Assembly (NCBI GenBank): GCA_023715865.1
Contig: JAMBOW010000001.1
Coordinates: 1,054,001-1,118,000 of the forward strand
Direction: 5' to 3'
DNA length: 64,000 nucleotides
Origin: Neobacillus mesonae
Lineage (GTDB): Bacteria > Bacillota > Bacilli > Paenibacillales > Paenibacillaceae
The notes under the pieces were generated by a model. The model saw only the letters and a list, made by a program, of their open reading frames with translations. It did no database searches and was not told the origin of the DNA. The position numbers and the translations under genes were made by a program. Numbering within the stretch: the first letter of the stretch is position 1; each line of letters begins with the position of its first letter. Positions 49,174 to 57,264 of the stretch are shown here, piece by piece.

Positions 49174-49439
49174 CTATACTCCCCTTTTCTTTTTTTGAAT
49201 TATTCTCTTAATTCAGCTCTAATGCCAGAAAATAATTAATTGGATTTTATCATAGGGTGAGATGAGAAATTAGACATAGAATATTTAAAATTAGCCAAAA
49301 ATTGCACTAGATTTCATTTGATCTAGCAGCACTGTTGAATAGATTGCATCATAAAAAAAGCCGCATATTATGCGACCTCTCAGAGTTTATTCTTTTTTTA
49401 TATAGCTCCAACGATCGTTCCGGTACCCTCATTCACAAT
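49174..49439. other. Intergenic region without a gene
   Basis: AT-rich DNA upstream of the solute-binding protein gene. On the minus strand TATGAT and GATAAAAT (around 49248-49256) could supply a -10 for that gene. A short 6-bp hairpin CGCATA-T-TATGCG (49362-49374) followed on the minus strand by seven T looks like a second, weak terminator for the alcohol dehydrogenase gene. Nothing else is recognised. Confidence 0.4.
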
Positions 49440-49485
49440 AAACAAAATAAAGGTGTATTAAAAGCGATCGCTTTTAATACACCTT
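49440..49485 (-). terminator. Terminator of the alcohol dehydrogenase gene (36-bp perfect palindrome)
   Basis: Arms AAGGTGTATTAAAAGCGA and its exact complement (49450-49467 with 49468-49485) form a perfect inverted repeat with GATC at its centre. The minus-strand tail is TTATTTTGTTTATT. It lies 33 nt past the stop. Confidence 0.75.
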
Positions 49486-49517
49486 CATAACCACTTGTAG
49501 AACTAGCCAAAAACAAC

Positions 49518-50558
49518 TTACAGTGTGCTGTTGTCAATGACAAATCGATATTTAACATCTGAAGCTAATACACGCTTGTATGCTTCGTCAATCTGATCTG
49601 CTGAAATCACTTCAATCATAGGAACAATATTGTGCTCTGCACAGAAGTCCAGCATTTCTTGTGTTTCACGGATGCCTCCGATCATTGAACCTGCAAATGA
49701 ACGGCGATGGCCGATAAGGGACATTACATTCAGCGACATCGGCTCCCCAGGAGCACCAACGTTCACCAAGGTTCCATCCAGCGTGAGCAGCGAGAAGTAA
49801 GCATCCAGGTTGATATTGGCACTGACGGTATTAATGATCAAATCAAAATGTCCAGTAAGTTTTTCAAATGTTTCTGGTTCACTTGTCGCATAGTAGCTGT
49901 CTGCGCCAAATTGTAAGCCGTCTTCTTTTTTCTTCAACGATTGTGACAGAACAGTTACTTCTGCGCCCATCGCATGCGCAATCTTAACGGCCATGTGACC
50001 AAGACCGCCCAATCCTACAACCGCTACCTTCTTACCTGGACCAGCTCCCCAATGGTTTAGCGGCGAATACGTCGTGATACCTGCACAAAGTAATGGTGCA
50101 GCCGCATCAAGCCCAATATTGTCAGGAATTCTGACTACGAATTCTTCAGTTACAACGATATGGGAAGAGTACCCACCTTGAGTAGGTTCACCGTATTTGT
50201 CAACGCCAGCGTAAGTAGGGATATTTCCTTTGAGACAGTATTGTTCTTCTCCTTTTTGGCAGTTCTCACATTCGCCACAGGAATCAACCATACATCCAAC
50301 GCCTACTCGGTCACCTACGCTGTACTTTGTAACTTCTGATCCTACTTCCGTTACAATCCCGGCTATTTCATGACCAGGTACGAGAGGATAGTTAACTGGT
50401 CCCCATTCACCGTGAGCTGTATGGATATCAGAATGGCATATGCCAGCAAATTTGATTTCAATCAATACATCGTGTGAATCAAGATCACGTCGTTTAATTT
50501 CAGCTGCCCGAAACGATTTATCTGGACCGTCGACAGCTCGTGCTTTAGCAGTAATCAA
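49518..50558 (-). CDS. Zinc-dependent NAD(P) alcohol dehydrogenase (AdhA/YahK-like)
   Basis: A 346-residue medium-chain dehydrogenase. Catalytic zinc ligands Cys41, His63 and Glu64 are visible; structural zinc cysteines lie at 94, 97, 100 and 108; the Rossmann motif is [13 protein letters not shown]. It reduces aldehydes or oxidises alcohols, probably with NADPH. The start is TTG at 50558: GGAGG lies 8 nt upstream, and [12 protein letters not shown] is the usual N terminus of this group; the longer frame would run through the promoter and operator. A divergent MerR regulator and a MerR-type promoter indicate aldehyde-responsive induction as described for AdhR-controlled genes. Confidence 0.92.
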   Translation of the reverse strand: MITAKARAVDGPDKSFRAAEIKRRDLDSHDVLIEIKFAGICHSDIHTAHGEWGPVNYPLVPGHEIAGIVTEVGSEVTKYSVGDRVGVGCMVDSCGECENCQKGEEQYCLKGNIPTYAGVDKYGEPTQGGYSSHIVVTEEFVVRIPDNIGLDAAAPLLCAGITTYSPLNHWGAGPGKKVAVVGLGGLGHMAVKIAHAMGAEVTVLSQSLKKKEDGLQFGADSYYATSEPETFEKLTGHFDLIINTVSANINLDAYFSLLTLDGTLVNVGAPGEPMSLNVMSLIGHRRSFAGSMIGGIRETQEMLDFCAEHNIVPMIEVISADQIDEAYKRVLASDVKYRFVIDNSTL

Positions 50559-50668
50559 TTTAGTAACCTCCAAATATAATAATTTTAAGAGAATATGCTG
50601 ATCGGGAATAGCGCACTTCACATTCGCATTTTTATATGACATTTCCCTACAATTTTCTCTTGCAATCA

Positions 50669-50699
50669 ATCATAATCCTTATAGTTAACTCTAAGTCAA
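50669..50699 (-). promoter_or_regulatory. MerR-type promoter and operator of the alcohol dehydrogenase gene
   Basis: On the minus strand TTGACT (50694-50699) and TATGAT (50669-50674) are separated by 19 bp, the over-long spacer typical of MerR-activated promoters. The spacer holds an 18-bp near-perfect dyad CTTAGAGTTAACTATAAG (50678-50695, one mismatched pair). A related half-matching element lies near 50771-50793 before the merR gene. Confidence 0.8.
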
Positions 50700-50809
50700 A
50701 TGGTTGATTATTTTATAATGGGTCATTTGACATCTGAGTACTAGAATGATAACATCACTCAAATACTATAGAGTTAGCTCGAAGTCTAAGTTGTTAAAAT
50801 TGGAGGGAA

Positions 50810-51235
50810 ATGATGACCACATACTCAATCTGTGAAGTTGCCAAAAAATTGAATCTCACTTCATATACTTTGCGTTACTATGATAAAGAAGGACTCATGC
50901 CATTTGTTGAGCGTACTTCCAGCGGAATTCGTATGTTCAAAGAATCCGACATCGATTTTCTAAAGATTATTCAATGTTTGAAGTCTACCGGGATGCCAAT
51001 AAAGGATATTAAAGAATTTATTCAATGGTGTTCTGATGGCGATTCTACCTTGGAGCAAAGATACAGTATGTTCCTAGAACGAAAAGCTAGCGTAGAAGCA
51101 CAACTTGAAGAGTTAAGAAAGACAATGGAAGTCATCGAGCATAAATGCACATACTACAAAACTGCATTAGATGCCGGTACAGAAGAGATTCATAAAAGCA
51201 GTAAAATAGGAAATTTTGTTGCGAATCAAGGATGA
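50810..51235 (+). CDS. MerR family regulator (AdhR-like)
   Basis: A 141-residue regulator: winged helix-turn-helix at about 1-72 (NLTSYTLRYYDKEGLMP) and a dimerising coiled coil. Cys residues (in IQCLKS, QWCSDG and EHKCTYY) are candidates for sensing electrophiles, as in AdhR. It is divergent from the alcohol dehydrogenase gene and should activate it through the 19-bp-spacer promoter between them. GGAGG precedes two adjacent ATGs; the second (50813) has the better spacing. Confidence 0.9.
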   Translation: MMTTYSICEVAKKLNLTSYTLRYYDKEGLMPFVERTSSGIRMFKESDIDFLKIIQCLKSTGMPIKDIKEFIQWCSDGDSTLEQRYSMFLERKASVEAQLEELRKTMEVIEHKCTYYKTALDAGTEEIHKSSKIGNFVANQG

Positions 51236-51254
51236 AACCCTTCACATGATTTCT

Positions 51255-51290
51255 AAGCCTAAAAGTCTTCAGACTTTTAGGCTTTTATGT
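51255..51290 (+). terminator. Terminator of the MerR gene
   Basis: A perfect 14-bp stem AAGCCTAAAAGTCT/AGACTTTTAGGCTT (51255-51268 with 51271-51284) with a tiny loop, followed by TTATGTT. It also lies at the end of the convergent acetyltransferase gene. Confidence 0.75.
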
Positions 51291-51299
51291 TAATATGTG

Positions 51300-51866
51300 C
51301 TACTCTTCTATTGTTTTTATTACTTTTGCAGGTACCCCAGCCACAATCGTGTTGGCAGGTACATCCTTGGTCACTACCGCTCCCGCCGATATAATAGAAT
51401 TCTCTCCCACTGTTACACCCGGCATAATGGTCGCGGCAATGCCGATCCAGGCTCCTTTCTTAATAACTATGGGATTTGAAACGGTCGATCTTCTTTGGGA
51501 AGGGGAGACTGGATGATTAATGGTGACAAGATTGACTTTGGGGGCGATCAACACATGATCTTCAATGGTTATGCCGCCTCGATCCATGAATGTGCAGCCT
51601 TGGTTAATAAATACCTCTTTTCCGACTCGGATATTTTGACCATAATCCGTATAAAAAGGGGGCAGCAATTCAAATGTTTCATCAACTTTTTCTCCCGTTA
51701 ACTGACTGAAGAGGTCTCTTACTTTGTTTGTATCATGGTACCCCATATTCAATTCTGCAATCAGTTTTTGCGCACGTTGAATAGCTTCGGCAATTTTATG
51801 AAATTCAGGGTCATGAATCGAGATGACTTCACCTGAACGATCTCTTTCAAAAATATCTTTACTCAT
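51300..51866 (-). CDS. Sugar O-acetyltransferase (maltose acetyltransferase-like)
   Basis: A 188-residue left-handed beta-helix acetyltransferase with an N-terminal helical Maa-type domain (about 1-60) and hexapeptide repeats to the C terminus (for example IGIAATIMPGVTVGENSII). The catalytic histidine is in LVTINHPVS and the tail AGVPAKVIK is characteristic. It transfers acetyl from acetyl-CoA to a sugar hydroxyl; the physiological acceptor of such enzymes is often unknown. Convergent with the MerR gene. Confidence 0.9.
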   Translation of the reverse strand: MSKDIFERDRSGEVISIHDPEFHKIAEAIQRAQKLIAELNMGYHDTNKVRDLFSQLTGEKVDETFELLPPFYTDYGQNIRVGKEVFINQGCTFMDRGGITIEDHVLIAPKVNLVTINHPVSPSQRRSTVSNPIVIKKGAWIGIAATIMPGVTVGENSIISAGAVVTKDVPANTIVAGVPAKVIKTIEE

Positions 51867-51979
51867 TTGTGCGTTCTCCCTTCAAGATTTCTTTTTTGTA
51901 TAGTGACTATTGTTACCGTACAGGTTAGATATAGCTCTAAGTCAACCATCCATTTTATAAAGGTGAATTTATATTAATC

Positions 51980-52020
51980 AAATTAAAAAGCAGCCGATCA
52001 TTATAGATCAGACTGCCCTT
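51980..52020. terminator. Bidirectional hairpin downstream of ridA
   Basis: AGCAG..GATC / GATC..CTGC hairpin (51989-52016, with an internal mismatch) flanked by AAAAAG on the left and CCCTTTT on the right, so it can act on both strands. It is about 100 nt past the ridA stop. Confidence 0.5.
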
Positions 52021-52114
52021 TTCGTAACTATATATGATGTGAAATGTTGATTGTCTGAGCATATCTTTTTCGCTTAATTAATTTCATTTGCTCCAGCTTA
52101 CTGTAAAGTTGCTA

Positions 52115-52507
52115 TCAATTAACATGTGCGACGGCTCTGATTTCAATTAGTTGGTGCGGGAATGCCAAACCTGATACACCGACTAGGGTTGCAGCTGGCC
52201 TATGGTCTCCTACATACTCCTTGTACAGAATGATGCACTGCTCGAAATGCTCTTTCGGGTTAGTCAAAAAAACTTCAATTTCAGCGATATGCGATCTTGT
52301 TACACCAAAACCCGCCAACACGCGATCAAGGTTCTCCAACGTCTGCAGCGTTTGTACCTCAATGTCATCTTCTCCAACGAACTCTCCCTGCATATTGTGC
52401 GAGAATTGTCCTGATATGTAGATGGTTCCATTGACGTTATAACCTTGCGTAACGCCAAAGGTTTCTTCCCATGCAACACCGTGATCATAGGTTTTAAATT
52501 GACTCAT
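52115..52507 (-). CDS. RidA family deaminase
   Basis: A 130-residue protein of the RidA/YjgF/Rid family, trimeric enzymes that hydrolyse reactive imines and enamines. The C-terminal signature PHQLIEIRAVAHV and the core stretch RPAATLVGVSGLAFP are present. The conserved arginine that binds the carboxylate of the substrate in RidA proper corresponds to the EIRAVA region. It is divergent from an HxlR-type regulator with start codons 105 bp apart. AAAGGAG precedes the ATG. Confidence 0.88.
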   Translation of the reverse strand: MSQFKTYDHGVAWEETFGVTQGYNVNGTIYISGQFSHNMQGEFVGEDDIEVQTLQTLENLDRVLAGFGVTRSHIAEIEVFLTNPKEHFEQCIILYKEYVGDHRPAATLVGVSGLAFPHQLIEIRAVAHVN

Positions 52508-52534
52508 TTTTTTCTCTCCTTTATTTAAATGTAA

Positions 52535-52560
52535 GGTTAGTATAAAATGAGCACAATTAA
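52535..52560 (+). repeat. Promoter-proximal repeat, copy 1 (ridA-hxlR)
   Basis: A 26-nt stretch beginning GGTTAGTATAAAATGAGC that recurs at 57173-57198 with a single mismatch. A shared TCCTTTATT lies 18 nt upstream of its first base in both copies, at identical spacing. TATAAA here is the likely -10 of hxlR. Confidence 0.8.
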
Positions 52561-52564
52561 AAAA

Positions 52565-52593
52565 GTAGTACGCACTTTATTGATAGGTACTAC
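52565..52593 (+). promoter_or_regulatory. Inverted repeat, probable HxlR operator
   Basis: GTAGTAC (52565-52571) and GTACTAC (52587-52593) are perfect inverted repeats 15 bp apart, downstream of the likely hxlR -10 and before the hxlR start. HxlR-type regulators bind such GTAC-containing dyads. This is inferred from position and symmetry. Confidence 0.5.
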
Positions 52594-52612
52594 CCGAAAG
52601 GATAGTGTGAAT

Positions 52613-52951
52613 ATGGGAATAGCAGAATATAATAGCAATAACAGAAATATTAAAGATACATCCTTTGGTTATACAATGTCAGTGATCGGCGGCAAATGGA
52701 AATTGGTGATTATTTACCTTTTAGCCGAAAACCAAACTGTTCGTTTCAACGAACTGAAGAGGCAGCTTGGGGCTATTACTTATAAAACATTGAGTTCACA
52801 ATTGAAGGAATTAGAATCGGATGGTTTGGTAAAAAGAAAAGAGTATCCTCAAATTCCTCCAAAAGTGGAGTACAGTCTCACGAATAGGGCGCAAACTTTA
52901 TTACCTGTTTTGGAACAGTTATGTGAGTGGGGAGAACAAAACCGAGATTGA
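52613..52951 (+). CDS. HxlR family transcriptional regulator
   Basis: A 112-residue winged-helix regulator with the family signature MSVIGGKWKLVIIYLL and the recognition-helix region LGAITYKTLSSQLKELESDGLV. Many HxlR proteins sense electrophiles through a cysteine just before that signature; here the corresponding position is not Cys (DTSFGYT), so an oxidative switch of that type is unlikely. The start at 52613 was preferred over 52547, which would place the operator inside the gene. Its divergent target is the ridA-like gene. Confidence 0.87.
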   Translation: MGIAEYNSNNRNIKDTSFGYTMSVIGGKWKLVIIYLLAENQTVRFNELKRQLGAITYKTLSSQLKELESDGLVKRKEYPQIPPKVEYSLTNRAQTLLPVLEQLCEWGEQNRD

Positions 52952-53114
52952 ATTTCTCGGGCTTTTCCCCCGAAACTTTAAATAATGGAATCCCTGCTTA
53001 CCTTAAACAGATCAACATTCTTCTCTTCAAGCATGTCTTCAAATCTCTCTGCTTAAAAAGCCACTTAATCTGCTTGAAGTCATTCCTGTTACGAAAGTAC
53101 TTACCCTTTTGCAG

Positions 53115-53150
53115 CTAAAGAAAAAAGCCGCCTCAAAGGGCAGGCGACTT
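53115..53150 (-). terminator. Terminator of csaA
   Basis: Stem AAGCCGCCT/AGGCGACTT (53125-53133 with 53142-53150, one G-U) followed on the minus strand by TTTTTTCTTTAGC. Confidence 0.85.
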
Positions 53151-53195
53151 CTAATTTACTTGATCTAGCAATTTTAACTTTATACTTACAATTCT

Positions 53196-53528
53196 CTAAC
53201 CAATAACTGTTCCATTGGGCAGCTCTGTATCTGGTTTAAGGAGAACCACATCACCTTTTTCCGGAACCCCTCCAAGAACCAATACTTCTGATTTGAAACC
53301 GGCTATTCGCCTAGGAGGAAAGTTAACTACACAAATAACTTGTTTTCCTATAATTTCTTCAGCCATATATCGATTCGTTATTTGTGCACTCGATGCTTTA
53401 ACTCCAATCTCTGTTCCAAAATCAATTTGAAGTTTAATTGCAGGTATTTTGGCCTCTGCAAAAAACTCTGCATTAATAATCGTTCCAACACGGATATCAA
53501 GTTTCATAAAATCATCAATTGTTGCCAT
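53196..53528 (-). CDS. csaA: CsaA, tRNA-binding/chaperone-like protein
   Basis: A 110-residue single OB-fold protein homologous to the tRNA-binding domain of methionyl-tRNA synthetase. The family stretches [33 protein letters not shown] and DTELPNG are all present. In Bacillus subtilis CsaA was described as a chaperone associated with protein export and it binds tRNA. GGAG lies before the ATG. It is followed by a strong terminator and preceded by an EamA-type transporter gene on the same strand, 20 nt away. Confidence 0.93.
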   Translation of the reverse strand: MATIDDFMKLDIRVGTIINAEFFAEAKIPAIKLQIDFGTEIGVKASSAQITNRYMAEEIIGKQVICVVNFPPRRIAGFKSEVLVLGGVPEKGDVVLLKPDTELPNGTVIG

Positions 53529-53547
53529 CGTGTATTCTCCTATTCAG

Positions 53548-54477
53548 CTATAATTCATTCTCAATTCTTCTGTTATTACTTTGAACATTATACTTTAAAG
53601 ATTTTGACCAAAAGTACATTCCCATACCCAATAGAGTCAACATTCCGCCTATGAACTGAAACAAAGAAATCGTTTCTCCTAGTAGTAAGTACGCAAGTAC
53701 AATGGCAAGAACAGGTTCTCCGATTATACCTACTGAGATCGTAGTTGCACCAATAGATTTTAATAATATATTAAAAATATATTGACCGAACATAGTTGGG
53801 ATAATGGCAAGCAGCAAAAAATAAGTCCAGTCAGATGAGTTGTAGTTGGTTAGTGAGTAATTATTAATCAAATTGTAGATGAGCATGACAGTGCCACCAA
53901 TTAAAAAGACAATAATGCTGTATACATTGGCGTCAATTTTGCGGCTAACTTTCTGCCCTGCCAAGAAATAAGCTGACACAAAAAGTGTGCCTATTAACGA
54001 TAAACCGTCACCGAATAACGCTTCTGCTGAAACACTAATATCTCCCCATGCTATAATGATTGACCCCAATAGAGCAACGATTAAGCAAAAAATAGTCAGC
54101 AAATTAGCTTGTTCCTTGAATAGAAAATACGATCCGATCATTACAAATAATGGCTGCAGCGCCAAGATGACCATGGAGCTTGCAACTGAGGTATAAACCA
54201 GTGATTCCATCCAGAATAGGAAGTGCAGTCCTAATAATACACCGGCTAAAAAAACAATACTCCACTCTTTCTTACTCATCCCAAAGGAGCGAAGCATTTT
54301 CCAAGGTACAAATGGAAGCATAATGATTACGGAAATAAATAACCTATACATCCCAGCCACAGAGGTAGGAGTATCTGAAAATTTTATCATGATAGAAGAA
54401 ATTGAAACAGACAATATACTGATAAATAACAAAATAAACGGGTGAGAAAGAAAAGAAGATTTATTTGAATTATCCAT
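53548..54477 (-). CDS. EamA family (DMT) transporter
   Basis: A 309-residue membrane protein with ten predicted helices made of two EamA repeats (about 15-140 and 155-290; the second repeat ends GEPVLAIVLAYLLLGE). Members export amino acids, purines or other metabolites; the substrate cannot be predicted. GGAGG lies just before the ATG. It is divergent from an AraC-type regulator and probably co-transcribed with csaA downstream. Confidence 0.9.
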   Translation of the reverse strand: MDNSNKSSFLSHPFILLFISILSVSISSIMIKFSDTPTSVAGMYRLFISVIIMLPFVPWKMLRSFGMSKKEWSIVFLAGVLLGLHFLFWMESLVYTSVASSMVILALQPLFVMIGSYFLFKEQANLLTIFCLIVALLGSIIIAWGDISVSAEALFGDGLSLIGTLFVSAYFLAGQKVSRKIDANVYSIIVFLIGGTVMLIYNLINNYSLTNYNSSDWTYFLLLAIIPTMFGQYIFNILLKSIGATTISVGIIGEPVLAIVLAYLLLGETISLFQFIGGMLTLLGMGMYFWSKSLKYNVQSNNRRIENEL

Positions 54478-54615
54478 AGCTCCTCCAAGTTGTTAGACGA
54501 TTACCTGTGCACAGATAAGCCGAAGCTGGATATAATAATATCATCACCATTATCTATTTTGTGTAAGAATATCTCTAATTTATATCGAAATATCGTCAAA
54601 TAAAGGAGCAGCACT

Positions 54616-55515
54616 TTGAAAAAACAATTGCATGAAACGATTCAATATCCTGACGCGGGATTTCCATACATTATGTACACTCATACCATTCACGAATCCA
54701 TTCCTATAGGAAGAGGATTTAACGATCTGCATTGGCATGAAGATTTACAGATCACTTTAGTGACTAGAGGAAAACTAACGATACAAATTAATGGAGTGAA
54801 CTATGCTTTGGAAGCAGGCCAGGCCATTTTTATTAATAAAAGTGTCCTTCACATAGTTACACACCTCACTTCTGACGGCCAATATGTCAGTTTTAATTTT
54901 CCAGAGAAGCTGCTCGCTTTTTATTCCGAGAGTGCTATGGAAAAGAGCTATGTACATCCCTATACGAATTCGTCCTTATTATCAATAGAACTCAAAGGAG
55001 AGACAGAGTGGCAAAATCAAATCCTGCAAATCCTTTGGAACATGAAAAAGGACTTTGATATAGAGAAAACTTGGGGGTGGCAGTATGAAATTTCCATCAA
55101 AACGGTACAGCTATGGTTAATTTTAATTTCTAATATTTCCCTAGATTCTGAAGAGTCCTCTAAACATAACAGACTTCAGCAAGAGCGAATGCAATTGATG
55201 CTCAGCTTCATTCATCAAAATTATACAAACAATATAACTTTGAAAGAAATTGCTGACGTAGCCCATTTGAGTGTATCGGAATGTACCCGCAGCTTTAAAA
55301 AGAGCATACATATGACACCCTACTTCTATTTGGTTAAGTACCGGATTAAAAGAAGCTGCGAGCTGTTAGAAACGTCCGAATACACGATAACAGAAATTGC
55401 CCAGAAGGTCGGGTTCAATCACGTGAATCATTTCATTCAGTCATTTAAAAAACATCGTGACATGACACCTAAGGAATTTCGGAAAATTAAGTATGAACAG
55501 CTGCACTTAAAATGA
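54616..55515 (+). CDS. AraC family transcriptional regulator
   Basis: A 299-residue regulator with an N-terminal cupin domain (about 40-100; LHWHEDLQITLVTRGKLTI) and two C-terminal helix-turn-helix motifs (LKEIADVAHLSVSECTRSF, ITEIAQKVGFNHVNHFIQ). Divergent from the EamA transporter, which it probably controls in response to a small ligand. The start is TTG at 54616, with AAAGGAG eight nucleotides upstream. Confidence 0.87.
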   Translation: MKKQLHETIQYPDAGFPYIMYTHTIHESIPIGRGFNDLHWHEDLQITLVTRGKLTIQINGVNYALEAGQAIFINKSVLHIVTHLTSDGQYVSFNFPEKLLAFYSESAMEKSYVHPYTNSSLLSIELKGETEWQNQILQILWNMKKDFDIEKTWGWQYEISIKTVQLWLILISNISLDSEESSKHNRLQQERMQLMLSFIHQNYTNNITLKEIADVAHLSVSECTRSFKKSIHMTPYFYLVKYRIKRSCELLETSEYTITEIAQKVGFNHVNHFIQSFKKHRDMTPKEFRKIKYEQLHLK

Positions 55516-55561
55516 AAAATGACCATTATCATTGCTCACTTTTCGAATTAAGTGTTGATAT

Positions 55562-55597
55562 TGAAAAAGGACTCTACCATCAATATGGATAGAGTCC
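55562..55597 (-). terminator. Terminator of the methyltransferase gene
   Basis: Stem GGACTCTA/TAGAGTCC (55569-55576 with 55590-55597) followed on the minus strand by CTTTTTCAATATC. It also lies after the convergent AraC gene. Confidence 0.75.
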
Positions 55598-55635
55598 GAT
55601 ATGTTTATGTGCTCACCGCTTCAAATCCTACTTAG

Positions 55636-56466
55636 CTATTTCTCTACCAGCAGGGCAATGGTATCATTGCCTCCATCAACCTTTTGACCGCTTACATCAT
55701 TGTGTATCGATATTAAAGAAAAACCGGCTTCTTCCAGCTCAATTAATAACGCTTCTTTAGTAAAGTATTGGTTCCAAATATAGTAGGTTTCCGTATTTTG
55801 TTCGGTTATTATAGTTGTATGTTCGAGTGAAGTGAAACCATCATACTTTAGATTTTGAGTTAATTCTACATGTGGATCAGGAGACCAAAAACCCCCTTCT
55901 TCTTTTAAACTCCAATGATTACCTTCTAAAAATGCATGATATTTGTGCTCAGTAAAAGCATCTAAAAGTAATCTCCCACCTTTATGCAAACTCCTCCAAA
56001 TGTTTAGTAAACATTTCTTTCGGTCATCAGGTGCTAATGCCCCATAATCACAATAGATAAGTATCGCAAAATCATATTGATTATCGTCAGTTAGATTCAA
56101 ATAATTTTCGTTACGATAGTTAATCTTTAGCCCATTTACTATGGCATTCTTTCTGGCGTACTGAATTGAATTCTCAGAAAAGTCGACCCCTGTAACCACA
56201 TAACCTTTCTTTGCGAGCCGCTCACAATATAGTCCTGGTCCGCAGCCATAGTCAATGATTTTTTTGTCGTTCTTTTGGGTTGCTATTTGATCAATGAATT
56301 GAACTGAGCTATCCAAAAAATTTGGATTTCTGCTGGCTAAATCGTGATCTGGATTAAGATGAGCTTCCAACAAAAATTTCGCGATATGTGGATCTCTCCA
56401 GAACATTTTATCCGATTGTTTAAATTTCTCAGGCTTTTGTAATAACTGCATTAAATCAATAAGCAT
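55636..56466 (-). CDS. Class I SAM-dependent methyltransferase
   Basis: A 276-residue Rossmann-fold methyltransferase. Motif I reads KIIDYGCGPGLYCERLAKKG, the acidic end of strand 2 is VTGVDFS, and the post-I region continues QYARKNA; the C-terminal half is a substrate domain typical of small-molecule methyltransferases (LLDAFTEHKYH). The acceptor is unknown. The start at 56466 has GGAGG at 7-nt spacing; the ATG two codons upstream is too close. A terminator-like hairpin lies only 27 nt upstream of the start. Confidence 0.87.
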   Translation of the reverse strand: MLIDLMQLLQKPEKFKQSDKMFWRDPHIAKFLLEAHLNPDHDLASRNPNFLDSSVQFIDQIATQKNDKKIIDYGCGPGLYCERLAKKGYVVTGVDFSENSIQYARKNAIVNGLKINYRNENYLNLTDDNQYDFAILIYCDYGALAPDDRKKCLLNIWRSLHKGGRLLLDAFTEHKYHAFLEGNHWSLKEEGGFWSPDPHVELTQNLKYDGFTSLEHTTIITEQNTETYYIWNQYFTKEALLIELEEAGFSLISIHNDVSGQKVDGGNDTIALLVEK

Positions 56467-56492
56467 GTTCATTCCTCCTCAAATTTTCAAAC

Positions 56493-56525
56493 ACAAAAAC
56501 CCGTAGAGCTTTAACTCTACGGGTT
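56493..56525 (-). terminator. Hairpin with T tract upstream of the methyltransferase gene
   Basis: A perfect 11-bp stem AACCCGTAGAG/CTCTACGGGTT (56498-56508 with 56515-56525), minus-strand tail TTTTTGTGTTTG. It can end transcription from the decayed gene upstream or act in the leader of the methyltransferase gene. Confidence 0.75.
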
Positions 56526-56539
56526 GAATGTGAATTCAT

Positions 56540-56633
56540 CCGGAGAGCAAAACATCAATTTTAAGCATCACAAATAAGCATTGAATTACGCCTATTTTAT
56601 TTTGCTTCAAATTGATTGTTCTGCTCTTCTCCA
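56540..56633. repeat. Long imperfect inverted repeat
   Basis: The left arm (56540-56566, CCGGAGAGCAAAACATCAAT and on) and the complement of the right arm (56604-56633) agree at about 26 of 30 positions with two small gaps, around a loop of some 35-45 nt. No ORF lies inside. It could be a small mobile-element remnant or a structured RNA. The rest of the 350-bp gap to 56819 is AT-rich and held nothing else apart from the end of the decayed gene. Confidence 0.5.
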
Positions 56634-56731
56634 GTCATAATAAAGTTCATGAAAATCAAACTTCTATTATGCCGAACGTCTTCACCCAGCCTTCTTGTGT
56701 TTTTATATATATTAATAGTTTATTTATTTGA

Positions 56732-57053
56732 TTACAACGATGAAACAAAAGTTTTATGTGAGAAAAAAGACTTTCTTACATACAAGGTATAAACTAAAAC
56801 CATCATTGACCAGATAAAATTACCTATAAATGGTTCCCCATTTTTTTAAATTGATATACCCATAAATTATAATGAGTGTGATGATTGCAACTATTATTCT
56901 TACCATTTGTTCTGGGTAGTTTGGAACACCAAACCTGTCTGCTATGCCTATTTCATTTGCATCCGCATTATATAATATTGCTGATACCATCAATACTCCT
57001 GCACCAAAAATGTAAAAGTAACTTATCAAAGATACACCCAGTGGTTTTTTCAT
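56732..57053 (-). pseudogene. Membrane-protein gene with internal deletion and frameshift
   Basis: The intact-looking frame from 57053 encodes 77 residues with two membrane helices (MKKPLGVSLISYFYIFGAG... YGYINLKKWG) and stops abruptly at 56820. In another frame the DNA directly after continues as PFIGNFIWSMMVLVYTLYV, RKSFFSHK and on to TAA at 56732, which looks like the last helix of the same protein. In the family as I remember it, two more helices lie between these parts. So a stretch of about 40 codons appears to be missing and the frame is broken around 56840. A short stand-alone protein is the alternative. Confidence 0.55.
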
Positions 57054-57172
57054 TTCTCACCCCCGTAAGTTCCAACATTTTCTATATTTATTATGCATTA
57101 GAACTATCCAGTTACGTTACTCAAGCATAAATCTACTGGATTCGTTGATTTCTTTCCTTTATTAATACGTTG

Positions 57173-57198
57173 GGTTGGTATAAAATGAGCACAATTAA
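57173..57198 (+). repeat. Promoter-proximal repeat, copy 2 (upstream of pucR)
   Basis: Matches 52535-52560 at 25 of 26 positions. TATAAA in it could be the -10 for the PucR gene, whose start is about 67 nt downstream. The divergent ridA-like start that accompanies copy 1 is absent here, although an AAAGGA remnant is present at the equivalent place. Confidence 0.8.
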
Positions 57199-57264
57199 GT
57201 ACATGACCAAAGCATATAATTCAATTCCATGGAAATAGCATTAGTGAAGGGATAGAGGTGAATT

